A stretch of DNA of 64,000 nucleotides from Hemicordylus capensis (lineage: Eukaryota; Chordata; Lepidosauria; Squamata; Cordylidae). The notes beneath the pieces are model-generated. The model was not told where the DNA came from. It saw only the letters and a program-made list of their open reading frames with translations, and searched no databases. Where the stretch lies: assembly GCF_027244095.1 (NCBI RefSeq), contig NC_069659.1:332395250-332459249 (forward strand). The letters run 5' to 3'. Shown here one piece after another: positions 54,354 to 64,000 of this stretch. Made by a program: the position numbers and the translations under genes. The first letter of the stretch is position 1. Each line of letters starts with the position of its first letter.

Positions 54354-55542
54354 TACAAAGTGCTTGTTATTACCTTTAAAGCCCTGAATGGCTTGTGTCT
54401 GAGTTATCTTAGAGAGTGCCATCTTCTACATGATCCCCACCACACGTTAAGGTCATCTGAGGAGGTCTGTCTCCAGTTACCACTGGTTCGTTTGGTGGTG
54501 ACTCAGAGGCGGGCCTTCTCTGTAGCTGCTCCTGGGCTGTGGAATGCACTCCCAGGAGAAATCTGCAATCTTTGTTGACCTTCAGGAGAGCCCTTAAAAC
54601 CTATCTGTTTTGCCTGGCCTTCCAGGGTTTTTAATTAGTTTTAATATTTTAACCTGGTTTTCAGGATTTTAATTGTTCTGATTGTTTAATTGTTTTTATG
54701 ATGTTTTAATTAATTGATATTTATATTTATTTTTTAATTGTAAACCACCCTGAGCCATTTTGGAAAAGCGGTATAACAATCAAATACATACATACATACA
54801 TACATACAAGTTAGTCTCAAGGCCAGACATGCAGCTCATCACAGCAATCACCAAGAAATATCTCACACACACACCTGCCCCTGTCTATTTCTCGCCACCA
54901 CACCATCTCACAAATAAACCAACCACAACTCAAGGCTCCCATGTTCTGCCTTTGTCAGTTTGAGATCCAACAAAACCAGATAGTTATAGCAGCAATAGCA
55001 CAGCATATTATTATATTCAGGATTAAGAAAAGAAAACCACAAAATAAAACCTTACTTCCTCCTCCCTTGATGTATCCTCTTCAAGACAGGCATAAGGGCT
55101 CCCTCTGCCTCGCTGTTCCTTTGAATACATTTTGTGTTTCCCACTTCCTCTGTCCCCTGTGTCAATGAGGGCACAGTTGCCCATGATAACACTTGATTTG
55201 TTTGCTAACAAGCCAACCAAGAAGCAAGGAGATTGCAAGCCAACCAGAAGTCAATGCCAGAAAATCAACCAGCAAGAGAATAAAAAATGGCATTCAAAAT
55301 GTTTTAATTGAAGTGAGGTTGTTTTGTTTCAAGATTGAAGCAGGCCCTTTATTTAGAGGGTATTTTGTTTCCACTTGAAATACTCAAAATGGCCCATTTC
55401 AAGTTAAAACGTGTCAACTTTGAAACATTTTGCACATCCCTAGCGAATATACCCAGGCAGGGATCCAAGCCTAGGATTTTCATTGAGTCCAAAATGATTC
55501 ACCGTGATATGAACTATGCAGATATAACCTGTGACAGTTGTC

Positions 55543-56607
55543 CAGAGGCGTATTTAGGGAAAATAGCGCCTAGGGCAAGCACTGAAATTGCGTCCCCTGT
55601 CCAAACATCTAACACCCATCTTTCAGATAACTTTACCATAATATCAGCTGAAAAATACAGGTCAAGCTCATTAATCTTTTAAAATTTCAAAAACTATTTA
55701 GCAGTGGACATAGCTAGACCAAAAAATTCTGGAAAACTACAAATTTCAGTATGCTGGGGCTCATGAAATACCCAAATACTATATGGAGGTGTACTTGGAA
55801 AACTTAACAGAAGTGCCTGTCTAATTCTCTACTATGCATTGTAGCATCACTATTACATACGTTTTAAAAATAAATTGAGAATTTGGCTTTTCCCAGATAC
55901 TCTGAAAATAATTAAAGGATACGCAGAGTAAACTGTGTCACTACTTGGAATATATTCTAGTATTTCAGAAAGACAGTTAAAATGAGAGAAAGAGAGCAAG
56001 AAACTCCCAGTGGGCCTTAATACTAAGGATTTCACACTGATTCAAAGACAAACTCACCATTTATAGCCATATTATTAAGACATCACATTTAACTCACTTA
56101 TCATAAGAAGCAAAGTAAGAGCAAATGAATACAATCCTAGCTCATAAGCTTCAGCTCAGTATTCACTAGCCCTGATTTTCTATCCATAGTGCCTAACTGA
56201 ATATGTGTACAGTGACGTATTATATTAAATTATTTTTTAAAAACCTGTAGCCCCTTTGGGGGGCTTCTTATAGACTGTGGGTGGGGGGTATGCAAAGGTT
56301 ACCCCTCCCCCCACTGTCCTCTAGGGCCTCGCAGAGACCATTTGAGCATGTGTAGTGGCCATTTTTAAAAATAATTGTTTTTTTTTTAAATGGCCGCTGA
56401 AAACAAAATGGCCACCACGCATGCTCAAATGGCCTCTGTGAGGCCTGGCATGGCCTAGGGCCTCACAGAGGCCCTTTGAGCATGTGCACTGGCCATTTTG
56501 TTTTTGGTGGCCATTTTTTTAAAAAAAATAATTTTAAGAAATTGCGCCCCCCTTCAAGTGGCGCCCAGGGCACATACCCTGCCTGCCGTACCCTAGATAC
56601 GCCCCTG
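55543..56607. mobile_element. hAT MITE (CARRGGYGTA type), 1,065 bp, perfect 8-bp TSD
   Basis: Starts CAGAGGCGTATTTAGGG, ends CCCTAGATACGCCCCTG. CAGTTGTC occurs at 55,535-55,542 and 56,608-56,615. The right part contains inverted 'catttgagcatgtg' and 'cgcatgctcaaatgg' segments. No ORF with hAT motifs. Confidence 0.95.
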
Positions 56608-56689
56608 CAGTTGTCTGTTCTTATTCTCAAGAGTAAACACTCATAGATGAAAGATCTATGAACGTCTACTTGTATGTCTGCATGGAGCC

Positions 56690-57000
56690 TAGTATGTTTA
56701 GCCTGGAGAAGAGGGGTCTAGGGGGACATATGTTAACTATCTTCAAACATCTGAAGGGCTGTTGCATAAAAGAAAAAAGCAGATATGTGCTCTGTTGCTC
56801 CTGAGGGGATGACGAGAACCAGTGGGTTGAGATTACCATATTCAGCCTAGATATTAGGAAGAACTCCCTAACTGTAAAACAGTGGAACCATCTGCCTCAT
56901 GCCATGGTAGGCTCTCCTTTGCTGAAGGGTTTCAGAGTTTGAGAAGGAGGTTGTACTAAAAGATGTCCAAAGTCCCTCCAAACTCTAAAATTCTGTGAGT
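56690..57000 (+). mobile_element. CR1 LINE 3' end
   Basis: 'tagtatgtttagcctggaga', 'catctgaagggctgttgca', 'gatattaggaagaactccct' and 'acagtggaaccatctgcctc' are the conserved CR1 3' coding end. The copy is short, diverged and inactive. Confidence 0.85.
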
Positions 57001-58572
57001 ATTTGCACGGACAACTGTACAGATGTACAGCCTTTTCCTTGTGACTGGAAACTTTGCTTTTCTCAATTTCCCCATCATGTGGAGATTGGATCCCCCCAGC
57101 CCTATGGATGCTTGTGAGAGTTCGCCCATAATTAAATCCCATTAATCTGCTATGCATATCCTGTATCTTTTTCCAATTTGTTTGCCCTTGGTCAACATTG
57201 ATTGAAACTTAGGGATGCTTTAGACACTATGCCTGACTTGTCCCTCCCAACAAACAATTAGGGATGTTAGCATGCAGGCTTCACTGCCCTTCCTTGTTCA
57301 CTGTTATACTTTTTATAATCATATGGAGTGTGGTTTGACCAAACAGTTCAAATACTGTATTGTACTGTATTGTCCTATAAGCAGCCCTTAGAAAGATTCA
57401 GAATCCATTATTTGATTGGCTGTAGAGTGAATATATAATCCCAGTAGTTCTTCATGCATTGATGAACATCTTGCCATAATAACAATTGCTTGTTTTGTTT
57501 CCATCAAAACTTGTACCATTGCTTCTTCTCTACAGAACCAGCAAAAGTCACTGCAAATTTTGCCCTCACAAAATAGGGTGCAATTTCGAGCTATACTTTT
57601 GAGGGGGATTTCAAGAACCTCTGAGATGTTTTGAGGGATTCAGTTAGTGGCTATTGTCCAGACTAACGTTCCACGTATGCGCACCACATTTTTCTGTTGT
57701 GGGAAGGGGATTTATGACCCCTTTCCCTCTGCAGTCAGTTGGGGGACCCTCAGGGACATAGTTTTGGGAGGCACAGGCTGCTGCAGAGAGAAAGAAGAAT
57801 TGTGAAAAAAATGTCCCTCCTCCCTTGCAGAAAGGAAAAACCTGGCACATCCATGGATATGGGTCTCATCCCATATCTGGAATGTATGTTTGGGAATACA
57901 CTTCTTATTTCTAGAAGACATTTCTTATTTCAAAGCTATGAAGCAAAGAAATTCCTTTTTAATTTTCCTCTCCTCTGAGATGGGATGACAGACCTAAGCT
58001 GATTCAGCAGAGGAGAAATAATTTTGACACTTGCAGTTACCAGATGAGTTTTAATACAGGAATACACGCTCTCAAGGGAAATTTGCAAATGCCTGCAGAT
58101 TCATAAGTCAATCCATACATATTTAAGAATTTCCAAGTATTAGAGCTTCATTTGCAAAAGGAAATAAAAAATGGGGGGGGGGATAACTTTAGGGAGATTC
58201 CAATAATTTTAGAATTCAATACAATCCCTCAAGCTAGCATAAAGCTACTTCATTATGAACAAATCCAATACATAGAATTAACTTATATTGATATTATGTT
58301 AGAAAGAAAATCAGTTCAGGGTTAAAAATTGCACAAATAGATCTGTGGCAAACTACTTTGAATCAAACAATCTGGAAGGCATGCAAAACATTCTACACAT
58401 AGCTAGGCTGCTTAAATCCCATTGAAGTGAATGGGCATTAAGAACTGTAGCTGTGTGAAGGATTGCAGCCTTGGTTAATATGATGGAGAAAGGAATTGGG
58501 CAGCTGTTTATATGAAAATAAAAGGGCAGGATGTCATACTAAAGACACAGAGCAAAATTAGATGAAAGAGAG
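57001..58572. other. Mostly single-copy DNA with candidate regulatory block
   Basis: No gene is seen. Positions 57,960-58,180 contain a Maf-like palindrome 'agctgattcagca', 'gaaatttgcaaatgcc' and 'cttcatttgcaaaagg', without repeat debris. The rest is unassigned. Confidence 0.35.
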
Positions 58573-59009
58573 CAGGGGTGTAGCAAGGTTGGAGTGGACC
58601 CAGAGACAAGATTTTAAAATCCCCCCCCCACCATCCACACACACACTGAAGCTCAGCTCATGAAGTAAAGAATGAGGCTGAATAATGGTAACAAAAAGCA
58701 TAGCAAAATTATATATATATAAACCTATGTGCCACAATAGAACATCATCCTAAATTATTTGTAAAAGGGTTTGTAAATTGTGGATGATGCAAGTCATTAA
58801 ATGGTACTAGAGAAAGATATGCTGTTCCGGAAGCTCCAGGTCTTAACACTCACATCAGTTTCGGATGATGAATACAACTGAAGGAAGCCCGGGCGGGTGC
58901 ATGGCTGGGTGGGGTGGGTGGGTTAGTCATGTGACTTGCCTCTGCCCCCACAAGGCCCCCAGACAGCTCTCCGCTTGTCTCCCCTTGCCCTATTATAGTT
59001 ATGCCCCTG
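58573..59009. mobile_element. hAT MITE (CARRGGYGTA type), 437 bp, perfect 8-bp TSD
   Basis: Starts CAGGGGTGTAGCAAGG and ends TATAGTTATGCCCCTG. AAAGAGAG flanks it at 58,565-58,572 and 59,010-59,017. Nonautonomous. Confidence 0.93.
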
Positions 59010-59162
59010 AAAGAGAGTTTTGCATAACAGATTCGGATAACTGATATTTGTTTTACATACATATTATTTTGATGGCAAAAGATACTACATAATTAAGGCC
59101 CAACAGAGTTTGTGTGGATTTTCTGAGGTAAGGGATGTGCTGCAGGCTTTTTGGGTGTGTCT

Positions 59163-59395
59163 CCGAGGACAGCTGGTCTTGTGTTAGCAAGCATGACTTG
59201 TCCCCTTAGCTAAGCAGGGTCAGCCCTGGTTGCATATGATTGGGAGACTTGATATGTGAACACTGTCAGATATTCCCCTCAGGGGATGGAGCCGCTCTGG
59301 GAAGAGCATCAGGTTCCAAGCTCTCTCCCTGGCATCTCCAAGATAGGGCTGAGAGAGATTCCTGCCTGCAAACTTGGAGAAGCCTCAGCCTCCTC
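59163..59395 (+). mobile_element. 5S rRNA-derived SINE, second copy
   Basis: The 5S-like core 'cccttagctaagcagggtca', 'gccctggttgcatatgattg', 'ggagact' (59,200-59,250) is followed by 'cctcaggggatggagccgct' and 'gagagattcctgcctgcaaa'. It stops at 'gagaagcctc', lacking the last 70 bp of the 48.8 kb copy. Confidence 0.82.
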
Positions 59396-59740
59396 TGTTC
59401 GTACGTTCCATTATGCCTCTCTTTATCATTATTAAGAAACTCATTTGTTTAGTTATTAATTGGTTGAAAAAATTAACACTGTGTTACATTTTCTTATTTG
59501 TTTTATGTTTTAAAAAAGAAATAATAAATGAATGAAATATCTCTCTATCTCTTAGACGTATCCATCGTTAATCCCATGCGTGGCAGCTTTCATGAGAGTT
59601 CGCAAGCCACAGGAGAGGAAAGCGATGGCGGTGGGGAACATAAGGCCAAAAGAGGATGGGGAGAGAAAGTGGAGGGGGAGGGGGGGAGAGAAGGCAGTGG
59701 CGGGGGAACTAGAGGCACAGATGCTCTGCACTTAGGCCAG

Positions 59741-59743
<3 letters not shown>

Positions 59744-59814
<71 letters not shown>
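59744..59814. repeat. Compound microsatellite (TG)n(GA)n
   Basis: About 14 TG units pass through 'tata' into about 20 GA units; long, pure tracts. Confidence 0.95.
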
Positions 59815-59816
<2 letters not shown>

Positions 59817-59819
59817 CTG

Positions 59820-61110
59820 TGCACATGGATTTGACCCGATCTGACTTCAACAATTTTGGATTTGGTGATGCCATAGCATTGGATATTGGATCAAATTCGG
59901 AATTGGAATCTGCATTCCAACTTAAATTCTGATCTCCCTCCATAGTGATAAATAGGGAAATCGGGGGGCGGTTTCAAAAAAATCACTGGTTGATCCTAGA
60001 GCATTGTGCCACAAATGTGAGGAAGAAGGTCAGGGCCCCCTGTAGTGAATTTGAAGATAACTGGTAAATCCCCTGATTTGTGGTAAATTTTTGTAATTTT
60101 TATTTAAAAATTGCTAGAAATTGTGAAATTCCTTTTTTCAAGCTAGAACTTTATTAAAACTACTGAAACTGAAGACCCTCCTTGGACCATCTTTCCACCC
60201 CCATGTTGAAGAATCAGGCCATTGCCTTCCTGAAAAGGGGTAACGGGAGGCCTAGGCGTGGCCCGTGAACCTGCCTCCGGGGTGGGGCGGGGCGGCTTCT
60301 TTAAGTGTAAACGGAGCCGGTGCTCCATGCTGCTCAGCAGTCCCTGCAGTGAGGAATTGCCTCCACCACTCACCTAGCTCCCATGGAGGGGAGCCCCCCG
60401 CCTGTGGCCAGGTGAGTGGCAGAGGTGGTTCCCCGCCGCGGGGGCTGCTGGGCAGCATGGAGCAGTGGCTCCATTTACACTTAAAGAAGCCACCCGCTGC
60501 CCTACCCCCTGGTGGCACGTTCACGGGCCGCTCCTGCGGATGCCACTTTTGCCCCCCTTTTATATTTCTGTAACGGATGGGCATACAGCTATGAAATCTA
60601 ACACATGAATCACACAATGGCAGGACTCAGTATTAATTTCTTCCAAAGCCATGGATCCATCCCCTGATTTTTGGTGAATTTTTGAAAAATTTCTTTTAAA
60701 TAGCTAAAAAGGGTGAAATCTGGCTTGTTTCAAGACAGAACTTTACAAAAGGTAATGGATCTGAAGCCGCTCCTTGGATCATCATTCTACCCCCATGTGG
60801 AGGGGAAAGTACATTCTTTTGATTTTATATTAATTTTTTTCTTCCTCATCATAAGCAGTCCTTTTAAAAGGAATAAAAATGACTTTAACAATTTTTTAAA
60901 AAAAGATTAAAATGGAAAGTGAGAAATTCTTTGCAACCACAGAAACATTCAACATATTTTCACTTTTACTGCATGCTTTTTCAATGGGGAAGAAATTTTT
61001 TTAATATAAAACCTTTTCCCTCTGCATGGGGATGAAATCATGGTCCAAGGAGGGGCTTCACATCCAGAACTCTTTGTAATGTTCTGACTTGAAATAAGGC
61101 AGATTTCACC
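59820..61110. mobile_element. Foldback repeat family E, long copy with nested MITE
   Basis: Contains the family E order of 49,840-50,230, and its far right part (61,000-61,110: 'tccaaggaggggcttcacat', 'ggcagatttcaccact') is the inverse of 60,710-60,810, so it is a foldback. It starts at 'tgtgcacatggatttgaccc', like the inner part of the TAGGGRTGTGCA terminus. A separate palindrome sits at 60,252-60,540. Confidence 0.6.
60252..60540. mobile_element. GC-rich palindromic MITE nested in family E
   Basis: 'ggcccgtgaacctgcc' ... 'ggcttctttaagtgtaaacg' ... 'gctccatgctgctcagcag' is mirrored by 'ctgctgggcagcatggagc' ... 'ccatttacacttaaagaagc' ... 'ggcacgttcacgggcc'. Copy 1 of family E (49.97 kb) has no such insert, which shows it is an insertion. 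Confidence 0.8.
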
Positions 61111-61666
61111 ACTTTTAAAAATCCTGTTTAAAGAGTTAACCAGGATGGCTAAGCCCTGAAGAGCTGATTATGAGCATCCAGAATTTCTGGGCAATTCTGG
61201 TTAAACTGCTGTGGTTAAACTGCATTTGACCAGGATAGATAACCTCAGTCTGATCTGCAGGGGAATGCTGGGAGTACCATTGCAAGTGTGATATTGCACT
61301 CCATGGAACCATAGAGCAGCTCCACCACCAGAAGCAGTGCTGGTGGGCTGCAGAGTGGTTTGGAAGCCATGAATGTGTCTCTCACTTGGAATCTGCTAAG
61401 TATATGGCAACCCACCATATACACTGGCGAAATGTTGGAGGGCATAGGGGAGGAAGAGGAGCTTTACAAACAAAACTCACCACTACCCTGGACGTACTTT
61501 GAGTCTAACTCTGTAAAATGGTTTAGGTGGGTGGATTAGAATCCTAGGGGGTACTGACCACCTTAGACTCTGGTGGGATGAGACTTTTGCCTCTTTCCAT
61601 TTCTGTTGGTGAACCATGGATTCAGAACTGTTTGTTGTAGATCAAAGTACTAGGATGGCAGGAGTC
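61111..61666. other. Unassigned stretch
   Basis: No gene, RNA or repeat with visible ends. Confidence 0.3.
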
Positions 61667-62113
61667 AGGCCTGTTCACACCATCATTTAAACCTAGGTTT
61701 AAGGTGGGTTGCCAACATTAGTGTGATTGTGTGAACTCGTGCCAAGGTGGGAATCTTGGGCCATAAACCTGTTGGGATATGCAACAGCTGCAGCCTAACT
61801 TGCTGTGTAGTTTGTATGTAATTGACTGTGAAGCTAGAGAGGGCATGATAGTTTCCTCTGTGTAGGCTGGGCTAGATGGGAGTTTCTACTCTCCTTTCCT
61901 GTTCCTCTGTGTGTGAGTCAGCAAGCTATGCAATGACCTCTAAGTGTTTGTCTAACAAGTAAAGTTCTCTTAAACCTTGCACTGGTGTTTGTTCTGAAAG
62001 CCACACAGACAGCTCACATTCTGTAACAAAACCATCTTGGCATGAGTTCATACAATCACTTCAATGTTTGTAACCCACATTAAACTTAGATTCAAATGAT
62101 TGTGTGAATAAGT
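61667..62113. mobile_element. Long-TIR MITE split by a solo LTR
   Basis: Left arm 'aggcctgttcacaccatcat', 'ttaaacctaggtttaa', 'gggttgccaacattagtgtg'; right arm is its inverse: 'cacttcaatgtttgtaaccc', 'ttaaacttagattcaaatga', 'ttgtgtgaataagtct'. Arms about 90 bp. Outer words resemble family A. The two halves are separated by an LTR. Confidence 0.75.
61770..62028. mobile_element. Solo LTR (retroviral or LTR-retrotransposon fossil), 259 bp
   Basis: It starts TGTTGGGATATG and ends CTGTAACA, with AAACC on both sides (61,765-61,769 and 62,029-62,033), the 5-bp duplication usual for such elements. No internal region remains. The family cannot be assigned. It is younger than the MITE it lies in. Confidence 0.75.
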
Positions 62114-62735
62114 CTATTTAGTAGGTGGCTCAGGGGTTCATGAGCATTGCAACAAGAAGAATTAGAACCACTCTCTCCACATTTTGAATTAGTAACTGGG
62201 CTAATAAGCTACGTTTCTTTAATAAACATGTGGCTGGTTCAATCCCAGCTATTGGTGTCTAACCCTTTACTTTTTGCTCCCTGCAATTTAAAATTGGAAT
62301 TACTACTCAAAAAAGATGCCAGCAATGCAAATGGTGCAATTCTGGCCCTAGTGAAGCCAGTACTGAACCTCCCCTTGATGTGAATGGAGTGGGATGGGAT
62401 TGCAGCCATCGTGAAATTATAGCTTCAAGATTGTGGTATATATCAGGCTTGGTGCAGCTTGCAGCTGCTCTGCAGTTTTCAAGAATGTTTCCATCTCCAC
62501 TTGGCTCCACATTGGAAATCATCAGCGCATGCTGTTTTATACAGGCTAACTGGCAGTGTGGTGAGAAGTGATCCTTGAAAGAAAAGGAGAATATTAACAT
62601 GAAAGGGAAGAAAACATTGAAAAAATACCCAATCATCCAGCATGCCCAAATCTATTCAATTCCCCAATTAAAATATTAACATGCTTCCTTAATTTGTTGC
62701 CATTATTCCACTGCTGCATATATGAATCAATATAA

Positions 62736-62816
<81 letters not shown>

Positions 62817-63152
62817 GCTTCTTCTTCTTCTTCTATTTTTATCCTTCTCTCATCCAGCTGGAAACGGTAGTTTTGACAGCTTGGCTTCAGTTTAGAGACT
62901 TAGCAGTGAAGACCAAATGCTGTATCTCAGCAGGATGGAATTCACTGGGATTGCCAGAGTACGGACTTAAACTGGTTGAACAGTCTTACCCCCTTTCAAG
63001 GGAACCACGGGAACAGCAGTTCTGTAACGAACAGCTGTTCTGTGGATCTCTAACTGAATCCTCAGCACCTCATCAAACTACAAATCCCAGGATTCTTTAG
63101 GAGGAGTACTAACCACTGAACTGATGCAAATTGGATATAAATAAATACCTGC
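62114..63152. other. Unassigned DNA with (CT)n(CA)n tract
   Basis: A long (CT)n (62,740-62,766) to (CA)n (62,771-62,812) microsatellite is present. 'aactacaaatcccaggattc' at 63,077 is a common repeat word. No gene is seen. Confidence 0.4.
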
Positions 63153-63647
63153 TGTCAGGCCCTGCCTCCGATGCCCGGGGAATCGGAGCACTCACTGAGC
63201 TCACCCATAGGCAGGTGTCCGATGTCCCTTCCCACTGCCTTTGGTGAGTGGTGGTGGGTCCTGTTCCATGCAGTCGTATGGTGAGCTTTGGTCTCAGAAG
63301 TGGTGGGGAGGGGTTAGTATTCATGCTGGCCCTCCCGCACTTGTCAGTGGGAGAGTTCACTCCCCTGCTCCCTGGGAGGCTTTAGGGCTGGCCAGCTACT
63401 ATCCCTGCTGGCTTTCTCATCCTCAGCCACCTGTTCCTTAAATAATGCCTGCTGTATCCAGGGCAATCCTGGTGCATTCCCCCTGGCCCCTCACTCTGGG
63501 CCACGCTGTCAGCCTAGCTGCTTTCTCAGCAGCTTCCTGGGCAGCTGTTACCCTAAACCTTGCCCCCACTTCAGGTACTATCCCACCATGCCAAAGCAAG
63601 GGGGTGGGGCAGCCATCCTGTTGCATCCACCATGAGCCAGCCTGACA
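63153..63647. mobile_element. Possible solo LTR fossil
   Basis: It begins TGTCAGGC and ends GCCTGACA, an 8-bp inverted terminus typical of LTRs, 495 bp apart. No matching 5-bp flanks were found, and no internal region is present. Unassigned family. The short terminal match alone is modest evidence. Confidence 0.35.
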
Positions 63648-63709
63648 GGTCATGCCAGCCCAGCCCAGGGCGGTCCCTTCTCCGGCCCCCTTGCTCTCCC
63701 ACTGGCTGA

Positions 63710-64000
<291 letters not shown>

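Larger units (their letters stand above)
51080..54808 (+). mobile_element. L2-type LINE with three nested insertions
   Basis: The order along the plus strand: apurinic endonuclease end (RLVVLGDFKIHF, HFAGHTLNLVF, DHYLVKVGI), linker, reverse transcriptase (PPCLKEAMVRPLIKKPSLDP, MDNYR, VILDLSAAFNTIDHAILLDR, GVYQGSILSPMLFNIYMKP, then the catalytic YADD at 53,158-53,175), C-terminal PILKQLHWLLIRF and ITFKALNGLC, and a 3' region ending 'accaccctgagccattttgg' plus an (ATAC)n tail. Several in-frame stops and frame changes, plus insertions at 52,715-53,154, 53,214-53,724 and 54,143-54,353, make it inactive. It is 5' truncated in the endonuclease domain. Confidence 0.9.
50410..55442. mobile_element. 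hAT-like element (TAGGGATGTGCA) hosting an L2 LINE
   Basis: Left terminus TAGGGATGTGCATGAAAC, right terminus '...acattttgcacatcccta'. Flanks gagaatat (50,402-50,409) and gcgaatat (55,443-55,450) agree at 7 of 8, giving good support for an 8-bp target duplication. The L2 LINE and its own insertions occupy about 51,080-54,808; the remaining 1.3 kb is the hAT-like body. No transposase motif was recognised in that body. Confidence 0.75.

Noticed and set aside
59200-59250. 5S rRNA gene
   Set aside because: Only the 3' half of 5S is present, fused to a SINE body; it is a retroposon, not a functional rRNA gene.

Overview
The window looks like intergenic or intronic DNA from a squamate reptile (lizard or snake). 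The support is the mix of repeats: a Sauria-type tRNA SINE, two 5S rRNA-derived SINEs, L2/CR1-type LINEs ending in the lizard-like tail 'ccctgagccatttttggaag', many hAT and other terminal-inverted-repeat MITEs, and a full-length Helitron. I found no host protein-coding exon, tRNA gene, rRNA gene or CRISPR array. The species assignment is an inference from repeat content only.

Layout. 1-7.4 kb: a 218-bp foldback MITE, a GC-rich unclassified repeat (copy 1), an L2 reverse-transcriptase fragment, a pogo/Tigger-like MITE and an unusual non-repetitive block near 5.7-6.0 kb. 7,439-14,582: one complete Helitron on the minus strand with both termini, the 3' hairpin and an A|T insertion site; it encodes a RepHel protein whose catalytic motifs are all visible, interrupted by three frame breaks that each lie at a homopolymer. 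14.6-20.3 kb: mostly unassigned DNA plus MITEs and a large foldback. 20.3-23.0 kb: a CR1 LINE (minus) invaded by at least three later elements. 23-31 kb: a 1.3-kb hAT-like foldback, LINE tails and a candidate conserved regulatory block. 31-38 kb: AT-rich, possibly regulatory sequence, a short hAT MITE with a perfect target duplication, and repeat copy 2 nested in another MITE. 39.5-43.0 kb: a decayed hAT transposon that still carries the C-terminal end of its transposase and appears to be the source type of the TAGGGRTGTGCA MITEs. 43-50 kb: LINE tail, SINEs and GC-rich MITEs. 50.4-55.4 kb: a nest in which a hAT-like element holds an L2 LINE, which itself holds three younger elements. 55.5-64 kb: two more hAT MITEs with perfect 8-bp duplications, a CR1 3' end, a 5S SINE, a solo LTR inside a TIR element, and a second possible solo LTR.

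How the parts work together. Apart from the Helitron there is no gene set acting as a pathway. The window is best read as layered transposon history: old CR1/L2 LINEs, then waves of nonautonomous DNA transposons (hAT, pogo-like and a family with possible 3-bp duplications), SINEs that share the LINE tail, and a comparatively young rolling-circle element. The non-repetitive islands with homeodomain, octamer and Maf-like words suggest that a developmental gene may lie nearby, but this is an inference.
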